Assembly (NCBI GenBank): GCA_038240855.1
Contig: JBBRGI010000024.1
Location: 1 to 21,033 of the forward strand
Origin: JAAFHB01 sp038240855
Lineage (GTDB): Bacteria > Bacteroidota > Bacteroidia > Bacteroidales > Prolixibacteraceae
Direction: 5' to 3'
DNA: 21,033 nucleotides
Below are positions 15,945 to 21,033 of the stretch, piece after piece; the stretch's first letter is position 1; each line of letters begins with the position of its first letter. The notes beneath the pieces were generated by a model, which ran no database searches, had not been told where the DNA came from, and saw only the letters and a program-made list of their open reading frames with translations. The position numbers and the translations under genes are program-made.

Positions 15945-16948
15945 TGGCACAAATTGAAATCGTAAAAGGAGACATTACGCGGCTGAGTGTTGACGCGATC
16001 GTAAACGCCGCCAACCGCTCTCTGTTAGGCGGCGGAGGTGTTGACGGGGCAATACACCGCGCAGCAGGACCCGAACTGCTTGAAGCTTGCGAACTGCTCA
16101 ATGGATGCAACACCGGGGATGCGAAGATTACACCCGGTTTCAAACTATCTTCTAAATATATCATCCATACAGCAGGTCCTGTCTGGAACGGTGGAAGCCA
16201 TCGTGAAAAAGAACTCCTGGCCTCATGTTACACACAAAGTCTGAGGATCGCCGCCGAAAAGCATATCAAAATTATTGCCTTTCCCAATATAAGCACGGGT
16301 GTTTACGGATTCCCAAAGGAGAAAGCAGCGGCTATTGCACTCGAATCTGTATTCAACTTTTTACCCGCTCATCCGGAAATAGAAAAAGTCATATTCTGCT
16401 GCTATGATGAAGAAAACTTCAGACTTTACAACAACCTAAATATTAATGCAGTATCCATTATTCAGGTTCAGTCTCAGCTCCAGATACAGGTAGTTGCCAA
16501 CCTCGCTTCTAAAATATGGAACGAGCATTATGTCCCGATTATCGGAGTAGAACAGGTCGATTATATGCTGAAAACCTTTCAATCAATAGTGGCCATTGAG
16601 AGACAGATTAACAGCGAAAACCAGGAATATTATCTGATCTACCATAAAGGTGAACCATCCGGTTACATCGCGGTTAAGTACGACGGCCTTGAACTATTTC
16701 TGAGTAAATTCTATCTGCTTAAGGAAAAAAGGGGTTCCGGGCTGGGAAAAGAAGGGCTGAAGTTCATCATCCGCAGGGCAAAAGAACTCAGAGCCAGTGC
16801 AATAAACCTGACTGTAAACAAAAACAATATCAACAGTATAAAGGCTTACGAACAAATGGGATTTAAAAACACGGGAGCAATTGTGGCAGACATCGGTTCC
16901 GGTTTTGTGATGGACGACTATATGATGAAATTAATGATTATCGGTTAA
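15944..16948 (+). CDS. Macrodomain-GNAT acetyltransferase fusion protein
   Basis: This 334-aa protein joins two enzyme domains. Residues 1 to about 165 form a YmdB/MacroD-like macrodomain: GDITRLSVDAIVNAANRSLL with the NAAN motif at 21-24, the ribose-binding loop GGGGVDGAIHRAAG at 29-42, and the phosphate loop ISTGVYGFP at 116-124. Members hydrolyse O-acetyl-ADP-ribose or remove mono-ADP-ribose. Residues about 175-334 form a GNAT fold: an opening helix region with EQVDYMLKTFQS, a strand FYLLKEKRGSGLGKEGLKFI whose RGSGLG (263-268) is the acetyl-CoA pyrophosphate loop, and VNKNNINSIKAYEQMGFKN. No stop or frame change interrupts the join. The ATG overlaps the pheT stop (TAATG), so it is probably co-transcribed and coupled. 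Substrates are unknown; a role in reversing ADP-ribosylation plus acetylating a small molecule or protein is inference. Confidence 0.92.
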   Translation: MAQIEIVKGDITRLSVDAIVNAANRSLLGGGGVDGAIHRAAGPELLEACELLNGCNTGDAKITPGFKLSSKYIIHTAGPVWNGGSHREKELLASCYTQSLRIAAEKHIKIIAFPNISTGVYGFPKEKAAAIALESVFNFLPAHPEIEKVIFCCYDEENFRLYNNLNINAVSIIQVQSQLQIQVVANLASKIWNEHYVPIIGVEQVDYMLKTFQSIVAIERQINSENQEYYLIYHKGEPSGYIAVKYDGLELFLSKFYLLKEKRGSGLGKEGLKFIIRRAKELRASAINLTVNKNNINSIKAYEQMGFKNTGAIVADIGSGFVMDDYMMKLMIIG

Positions 16949-16951
16949 TAA

Positions 16952-16977
16952 TAATTCGTAATTTATAATTCGCAATT
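16952..16977. repeat. Short tandem AT-rich repeat (TAATTCGyAATT twice)
   Basis: TAATTCGTAATT (16952-16963) and TAATTCGCAATT (16966-16977) are near-identical copies separated by two bases. They fill the gap between two convergent stop codons. A short slippage-type repeat is the simplest reading. Confidence 0.5.
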
Positions 16978-16982
16978 AATTC

Positions 16983-17357
16983 TTAGTCAAACAATTCCAT
17001 CAGGCTACCCACATAGTCAGATTCCCAACCTTCCGAAATATTTTCGAAAGCATCGTCAGGGATATTGGTCTGGTGGACTTCAATACTGGTTCCGTTTTTC
17101 TCAGGATGTAGTTTGATGGTTACCACAGAGTCGGAATCCTCTCCAAAATACCACTGCTGAACAATTTTCCGGTCTGGAACGAACTCTATGTTGCGTCCGG
17201 TTATTTCACCATCCCATAACGAAAACTCACTCCCGGGTTCGGTACTCATTACCGCAGTTTCTCCGGTCCAGACTTCGATCATTACCGGATTTGTAAGGGC
17301 GTTATACAAATCTGCCGCCGAGGCGTTTAACTTAAAGTATTTCTTAAATTCCTTCAT
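16983..17357 (-). CDS. SRPBCC (START-like) domain protein, AHSA1-related
   Basis: The 124-aa protein is the length of a single SRPBCC/AHSA1-like helix-grip domain. It opens MKEFKKYFKLNASAADLYNA (the typical strand then first helix) followed by LTNPVMIEVWTGETAVMSTE, then a GSEFSLWDGEITGRNIEFVP segment that matches the common pattern in which a G-x-x-F-x-LWDG strand follows the W-T pair. The long C-terminal helix is represented by EGWESDYVGSLMELFD. Such domains bind hydrophobic ligands or, in Aha1 homologues, Hsp90; for small bacterial members the role is usually unknown. It has its own good promoter and is convergent with the macrodomain-GNAT gene. The fold is quite sure, the function is not. 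Confidence 0.87.
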   Translation of the reverse strand: MKEFKKYFKLNASAADLYNALTNPVMIEVWTGETAVMSTEPGSEFSLWDGEITGRNIEFVPDRKIVQQWYFGEDSDSVVTIKLHPEKNGTSIEVHQTNIPDDAFENISEGWESDYVGSLMELFD

Positions 17358-17380
17358 TATAACTTATCAATCATTTCATT

Positions 17381-17410
17381 CAAAAATAGATAAATTTGGC
17401 ACTATCACAA
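17381..17410 (-). promoter_or_regulatory. Bacteroidota-type promoter of the SRPBCC gene
   Basis: The minus strand has TTTG (17410-17407), 18 bases, then TATTTTTG (17388-17381), matching both consensus boxes. The start codon at 17357 is 24 bases past the element. A plus-strand TAAATTTG also occurs at 17391-17398 but lacks a -33 partner. Confidence 0.6.
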
Positions 17411-17459
17411 AATGTACCGTTTAAAATAATCAGCTATTTCATGCACCGAAGATAAGCAA

Positions 17460-17492
17460 CTGGCTATTAACAACTGGCGACTGGCAAATTGC
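17460..17492 (+). repeat. 33-nt CTGGC-rich interspersed repeat, copy 2
   Basis: The unit CTGGCTATTAACAACTGGCG and following bases to 17492 match copy 1 (168-200) at 27 of 33 positions and the reverse complement of copy 3 at 24 of 33. With copy 3 it forms an imperfect inverted pair enclosing 85 bases upstream of the UbiA gene. Confidence 0.72.
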
Positions 17493-17577
17493 AGTCTGAC
17501 CGTTGAAAATACCACGTAGAGATTTACATTGTAGGTCTGTGTTAGAATATCGGTATCCTTGCAAAAACCGTGAGTCA

Positions 17578-17610
17578 GCCAGTTGCCAGCAGCCAACTGC
17601 CAGTAGCCAG
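17578..17610 (-). repeat. 33-nt CTGGC-rich interspersed repeat, copy 3 (inverted)
   Basis: Read on the minus strand this begins CTGGCTACTGGCAGTTGGCT and matches copy 1 at 27 of 33 positions. It lies 41 bases before the UbiA start codon. The 85 bases between copies 2 and 3 contain no convincing gene; a 63-codon minus-strand frame across the area consists largely of repeat and is not called. Confidence 0.72.
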
Positions 17611-17651
17611 ATAAATATTTACTATTTTAGCCGCTCGAATTAAATAATCCT

Positions 17652-18515
17652 ATGAAGAACACAGTCGGAAATTATACACGTCTTGTCAAATTTGAGCATA
17701 CCATATTTGCCTTACCGTTTGCCCTTATTGGCTTTTTTATGGCCGTTGAGCAGGAACCACAGGGTCTTTCGCTTATCCTGCTGGTAAAAGTTCTTGGATG
17801 TATGGTTTTTGCAAGAAATGCGGCAATGGGATTTAATCGTTACCTGGACCGCAATTTCGACGCTGCCAATCCCAGAACTGCCATGCGTGAAATCCCCGCG
17901 GGAATCGTTTCACCGAAAAAAGCGTTGATCTTTGTAATCGTGAATTCACTGCTTTTCGTCATTTTGAGCTGGCTGATCAACGACCTGTGTTTTTACCTGT
18001 CACCCGTTGCATTACTGGTAATTCTGGGATATAGTTACACCAAAAGAATCACGCCGCTTTGTCATTTTGTTCTGAGTGCAGGGCTGGCATTGGCGCCTAT
18101 CGGAGCTTACCTTGCCGTGACAGGTCAGTTTGCAGTTGCTCCGCTGCTCTTCTCAATGCTCGTATTTTTCTGGGTAAGCGGCTTCGATATCATTTATGCC
18201 TGCCAGGATGTCGATTTTGACAGGGCCTATCAACTGAACAGCATACCTGCAATGACAGGGGTTAAAACGGCATTACAAATCTCTGTACTGGTTCATCTTA
18301 TCACAGTAGCCTTCGTCATCGCGGCAGGAGCAGTGCTAAAATCGGGGTGGCTCTACTGGTTTGGCTCAACCATTTTTATTGGGTTGCTTACCTATCAGCA
18401 CCTGATTATCAAACCTGGCGATCTGAGTCGTATCAATATGGCCTTCGGCACAACAAACGGAATCGCGAGTGTCCTCTTCGCCATTTTCGTAATCGCTTCG
18501 CTTTACCTAAACTAG
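17652..18515 (+). CDS. UbiA-family prenyltransferase (4-hydroxybenzoate polyprenyltransferase-like, possibly MqnP)
   Basis: This integral-membrane enzyme attaches a polyprenyl chain to an aromatic acceptor. The 287-aa protein has both aspartate motifs of the family: NRYLDRNFDAANPRT with N62, D66 and D70, and DIIYACQDVDFDRAYQLNSI with D179, D186 and D190. Both bind the Mg-diphosphate of the prenyl donor. About eight hydrophobic segments surround them. It opens MKNTVGNYTRLVKFEHTIFA, close to UbiA and to the UbiA-like MqnP of the futalosine route to menaquinone. Bacteroidota normally do not make ubiquinone, so a menaquinone role is the likelier reading (inference); MenA is less similar in its motifs. 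It stands alone after the repeat pair and is convergent with the DUF3078 gene, 17 bases apart. Confidence 0.88.
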   Translation: MKNTVGNYTRLVKFEHTIFALPFALIGFFMAVEQEPQGLSLILLVKVLGCMVFARNAAMGFNRYLDRNFDAANPRTAMREIPAGIVSPKKALIFVIVNSLLFVILSWLINDLCFYLSPVALLVILGYSYTKRITPLCHFVLSAGLALAPIGAYLAVTGQFAVAPLLFSMLVFFWVSGFDIIYACQDVDFDRAYQLNSIPAMTGVKTALQISVLVHLITVAFVIAAGAVLKSGWLYWFGSTIFIGLLTYQHLIIKPGDLSRINMAFGTTNGIASVLFAIFVIASLYLN

Positions 18516-18532
18516 CAGAACCCGGGCAGCTA

Positions 18533-20506
18533 TTAAAATTTATAGGTAAGTCCTATTGTAAACAATTCCTTAAACTGCCATTTTGGTTCCTTGCCAATTT
18601 CTTTGCCCGTAGAATCTTTGATCGGGAATTTGGTATTGTAATCGTAAAGAAGGTCTGTCATAATCCTGACATTGATAAATCGATTGACCCTCATAATTAC
18701 TACCTGTTCCCATTCAAACGCGAATTTTTGAAAGGTATACCTGTAATTATTAAAAAATTCGGCCTTTGTATCATAGGTGATATTCTCTGCCAGAGTTTTG
18801 TGCCAGTTGGTCTTTACAATGATACCCGGTTCCCAATGCTTCCTTGTTCCCGGTTGCAAACCATATTTAGTTGGATTAATCAAAGCAGTGTCCATAACAT
18901 AGGTGGTCTTGGATGTGAACGGCGCCAAAAAGAGTGAAAAATTTTTGTTCGGCTTGTAGTCAAGACCAATTGACATGGTATGGTACCCCGGCGACAAAAA
19001 TGATGAAATCGGATTCACCTTATCAGGGAATCTGTATCCCCGGGCAATTTGAGTCCTGAAGTTAGTTTCAGCAGAATAATACCAGTTTTTAAAAGCCGAA
19101 TAGCCAAAACGACTTTGAAACTCAATTTTATCATCATTTTTTTCGAAGCCACGAATTTTAGTCTGTGTAATTCCATAACGGAATTCCCCGCTACTTTCCC
19201 ATTTGACTTTTTTCTTCGAGTAATTTGCATTGTATTTCGACATCACCAGTAAAGCCAGTGAACTTTCGCCCCCCTTAGCCCAGTTGGATAACGAAGTTTG
19301 CGTAAATCCAATGGAACCATTTCCGAAGAGTGTCCATGGTGGCAACACAATTTTATTAAGATCGACTTTTTTAAGTTTCTTGTCAGGGGCTTTCGTCTCG
19401 AAGGTAACTGTCCGGTTCTGAGATTCAGCAATCCTTGAGAGTTTTACTGCATCATCAATAACCAGTTTCAATTCTCCTTTGCCATTGTTGATCAGAACTA
19501 CACTTAGAGAATCGTTTTGTGCATTTTTGAGGAACATCCGAATTGACTTCATCCCGCGATTTGCCGTCCAAACTGATGTTTTTTCATCTGCCAGGTTTAC
19601 TAACCTGACTAATACCGAATCGGCCTCTGCATGAGTTGTGAGATATCGTAACGCAGTTTTCAGTGAATCATTTACCATGCCCACTGCCTTATCATTATGA
19701 GCCACTAAAAGCGCGTAGTTCTTTTCCTTCACCGCATTTTTGTAGGCAATTATTCGCTGATCAGCCTGATCTGTAATATATTTATTCCGGTACAAATAAG
19801 TCACTCTTTCGCGCCAACTGTTCATCACCGAATCGTTATAGAATTCACGGTAAGTCGTAAATAGCTCGAAACTGACCGAATCCATTGCCTCATCAGATAT
19901 ATCCACGGGGAATTGCATAGCTGTCATCTTCTTTTTCATATTGGCCATAAAATCCGCCGGTAATTTGCGTTGATTTCGTAATAAACTACGAGGATCACCA
20001 AAAGGAACCTGCGGCGCCTTCGAGAGCTCAGCCTGCAACAATCCTGCGGGAACAATTATAGAATTTAAGTTTAAACTGTCGAGCACCCGTAATCTGATCG
20101 CGTCCGCCTCTTTTTTGATCTCCTCATCGGATATATAACCTTCAACCTCCTTAACATTCCGAATATCCTGGGGACGTCTTTCAATCAGGTAAACTAATTT
20201 TTCATCACTTAACAGACTTCTGACATCAACTATCACAGAATCCAGCGGATCGTTTTCGGCATAGTTTACGACACCCTTGACCGGTTTCCTGTTTGCTGGA
20301 TCGGTAAAGTACCATTCCCCACGGGAGTAGAGCAATTTATTTAGATAATCCACACTCCATTTCAGTGAGTCGCCTACCTGTTTTTGTGATACTTGTCCAT
20401 TTTCGGGAAACAACCCGGGTATTCCTGCCTGAAGATTTCCTGTGCAAAAGACTATCGAAGAGATAATAAGTAATAGAATTACAATTTTCCTGATCATCAT
20501 TAACAT
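18533..20506 (-). CDS. DUF3078 outer-membrane protein with large N-terminal region
   Basis: The 657-aa protein has a signal peptide (hydrophobic stretch IVILLLIISSIVFC, probable cleavage after LQA near residue 27). Residues about 30-370 form a mostly helical, charged region with no domain I recognise, including a VWTANRGMKSIRMFLKNAQN segment. From about 388 the DUF3078 domain begins (PPWTLFGNGSIGFTQTSLSN, then the hallmark NWAKGGESS at 408-416) and runs as beta strands to the terminal FTIGLTYKF, an aromatic-ended barrel closure. Stand-alone DUF3078 proteins are often near 300 aa, so the N-terminal half is an addition, presumably periplasmic. In-frame ATGs at 20506, 20500 and 20497 all keep the signal peptide; I report the longest. 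Function is unknown. It is convergent with the UbiA gene, with no clear terminator between. Confidence 0.86.
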   Translation of the reverse strand: MLMMIRKIVILLLIISSIVFCTGNLQAGIPGLFPENGQVSQKQVGDSLKWSVDYLNKLLYSRGEWYFTDPANRKPVKGVVNYAENDPLDSVIVDVRSLLSDEKLVYLIERRPQDIRNVKEVEGYISDEEIKKEADAIRLRVLDSLNLNSIIVPAGLLQAELSKAPQVPFGDPRSLLRNQRKLPADFMANMKKKMTAMQFPVDISDEAMDSVSFELFTTYREFYNDSVMNSWRERVTYLYRNKYITDQADQRIIAYKNAVKEKNYALLVAHNDKAVGMVNDSLKTALRYLTTHAEADSVLVRLVNLADEKTSVWTANRGMKSIRMFLKNAQNDSLSVVLINNGKGELKLVIDDAVKLSRIAESQNRTVTFETKAPDKKLKKVDLNKIVLPPWTLFGNGSIGFTQTSLSNWAKGGESSLALLVMSKYNANYSKKKVKWESSGEFRYGITQTKIRGFEKNDDKIEFQSRFGYSAFKNWYYSAETNFRTQIARGYRFPDKVNPISSFLSPGYHTMSIGLDYKPNKNFSLFLAPFTSKTTYVMDTALINPTKYGLQPGTRKHWEPGIIVKTNWHKTLAENITYDTKAEFFNNYRYTFQKFAFEWEQVVIMRVNRFINVRIMTDLLYDYNTKFPIKDSTGKEIGKEPKWQFKELFTIGLTYKF

Positions 20507-20525
20507 CTTTGTGGTTATTAAAGGT

Positions 20526-20554
20526 CAAAAGTAGCTAAAAGCGAACTACTTTTG
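20526..20554. promoter_or_regulatory. Inverted repeat carrying two divergent TACTTTTG elements
   Basis: CAAAAGTAG (20526-20534) and CTACTTTTG (20546-20554) are perfect inverted copies 11 bases apart. Each arm contains TACTTTTG, an exact TAnnTTTG box, one per strand. The minus-strand box lies 20 bases before the DUF3078 ATG and the plus-strand box 29 bases before a 49-codon frame. Neither has a clear -33 partner. The palindrome may be an operator, a promoter pair, or both. Confidence 0.45.
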
Positions 20555-20582
20555 GTGATTAAATTTCAATTCCAGGTTTAAT

Positions 20583-20732
20583 ATGAAAAGTTTTAAAAAA
20601 AATCAGCGCCTTTTACTCAAATTTCCTATATATCAAAAGATGGCTCTGCAGGGGACAAAGCACACCGCAATACCCAATATCTTCAGCAAAGAAGGACTGC
20701 CTGTAAATTTATTCCAGACTGACGCCTGGTAG
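20583..20732 (+). CDS. Possible 49-aa small protein
   Basis: An ATG at 20583 opens a 49-codon frame ending in TAG at 20730-20732. The product starts MKSFKKNQRLLLKFPIYQKM and ends LPVNLFQTDAW; it is basic at the N-terminus, with no predicted signal or membrane helix. A TACTTTTG box lies 29 bases upstream. I do not recognise it. It may be a genuine small protein, a decayed gene remnant or chance, in an otherwise non-coding gap of 350 bases. Confidence 0.25.
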   Translation: MKSFKKNQRLLLKFPIYQKMALQGTKHTAIPNIFSKEGLPVNLFQTDAW

Positions 20733-20741
20733 ATTTTGTTT

Positions 20742-20788
20742 GTAGAGACGAGGCATGCCTCGTCTCTAAAGGCATGCCTCGTCTCTAC
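20742..20788. repeat. Compound palindromic intergenic repeat (GTAGAGACGAGGCATGCC)
   Basis: GTAGAGACGAGGCATGCC (20742-20759) has an exact reverse complement at 20771-20788, 11 bases apart. In addition 20743-20768 is by itself a perfect 26-base palindrome. The right half-unit is therefore present twice, allowing two alternative hairpins. The GTAGAGAC...GTCTCTAC type resembles dispersed intergenic palindromes known from several bacterial genomes. It lies upstream of era, between the small frame and the era promoter. Confidence 0.85.
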
Positions 20789-20819
20789 GTATCCACATCA
20801 CATATTAGCCTGAAATTAC

Positions 20820-20827
20820 TATCTTTG
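20820..20827 (+). promoter_or_regulatory. Candidate -7 element of era
   Basis: TATCTTTG matches TAnnTTTG exactly, 29 bases before the era ATG. No TTTG is found at the -33 distance. Transcription would start near 20833, after the palindromic repeat, so that repeat would not be in the mRNA. Confidence 0.45.
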
Positions 20828-20856
20828 CAAAAATTTAAGGAATAATTACGGATAGA

Positions 20857-21033
20857 ATGGCACATAAATCAGGATTTGTCAACATCATTGGGAATCCAAA
20901 CGTAGGAAAATCAACTTTAATGAATGCGATGGTTGGTGAAAAACTTTCGATAATTACATCGAAAATGCAGACCACACGTCACCGTATCAAGGGGATTGTC
21001 AACGGTGAAGATTTTCAGATAGTTTATTCCGAC
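20857..21033 (+). CDS. era: GTPase Era, N-terminal fragment (runs off right edge)
   Basis: Era is an essential GTPase that binds the 3' end of 16S rRNA and helps assemble the 30S subunit. The visible 59 residues open MAHKSGFVNIIGNPNVGKST, with the G1/P-loop GNPNVGKS at 12-19, then VGEKLSIITSKMQTTRHRIK covering the G2 region, with the threonines T39-T40 followed by RHRIKGI. The QTTR-R-x-x-GI pattern is characteristic of Era rather than Der/EngA. The G3 DxPG motif and the KH domain lie past the window end. The ATG fits the promoter spacing. Confidence 0.93.
   Translation, partial: MAHKSGFVNIIGNPNVGKSTLMNAMVGEKLSIITSKMQTTRHRIKGIVNGEDFQIVYSD

Noticed and set aside
17405..17596. Minus-strand 63-codon frame between the SRPBCC and UbiA genes
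   Set aside because: It is made largely from the inverted repeat copies and shows no domain.
17457..17610. CRISPR-like array in the CTGGC repeat region
   Set aside because: Copies are degenerate, in opposite orientations and only two at this site; there is no regular repeat-spacer layout and there are no cas genes.
20742..20788. Palindrome as a rho-independent terminator
   Set aside because: No T-run follows on either strand and no convincing gene ends immediately before it.

Overview
The window reads as housekeeping chromosome from a member of the Bacteroidota, probably an environmental Bacteroidales/Marinilabiliales-like lineage (inference). The grounds are: recognisable Bacteroidota protein families (DUF5686 and DUF3078 outer-membrane proteins, a pseudouridine synthase with a long basic N-terminal extension, a PRiA4b ORF-3-like protein next to miaA); the Bacteroidota promoter pattern TTTG ~20 nt TAnnTTTG in front of several genes; and the general lack of Shine-Dalgarno sequences. 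No rRNA, tRNA, CRISPR array, prophage or transposase was seen.

Left part (1-4.1 kb): the N-terminal fragment of an unidentified minus-strand gene, a short repeat region, then malate dehydrogenase (mdh, with terminator) and phosphoglucosamine mutase (glmM), both minus. A divergent promoter region separates glmM from the rsuA/rluB-type pseudouridine synthase on plus. From 4.2 to 7.4 kb lies a tightly overlapping plus-strand operon: ECF sigma factor, four-helix membrane protein, DUF5686 outer-membrane barrel. It looks like a self-contained envelope regulatory unit. A minus-strand MacB/FtsX-type permease without a visible ATPase follows.

Middle part (8.9-13.2 kb): aconitase with a strong terminator; then a promoter and a two-gene operon of a PRiA4b ORF-3-like protein and miaA; then a convergent small gene for an acidic-tailed conserved protein.

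Right part (13.4-21 kb): pheT with a good promoter, coupled by a one-base overlap to an unusual macrodomain-GNAT fusion; a convergent SRPBCC/AHSA1-like gene; a UbiA-family prenyltransferase; a convergent DUF3078 outer-membrane protein with a large N-terminal region; and, running off the end, the start of era. Central metabolism (mdh, acn), envelope building (glmM, barrels), tRNA/rRNA modification and translation (miaA, rluB, pheT, era) and quinone synthesis (UbiA) are represented.

Non-coding structure is worth attention. A 33-nt unit rich in CTGGC occurs three times (two as an imperfect inverted pair upstream of the UbiA gene). A compound palindrome built on GTAGAGACGAGGCATGCC lies upstream of era. 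There is a perfect 15-bp inverted repeat between glmM and mdh, and a 10-bp inverted repeat whose right arm contains the GTG start of the sigma factor. The most unusual coding item is the macrodomain-GNAT fusion behind pheT; the most system-like item is the sigma/membrane/barrel operon.
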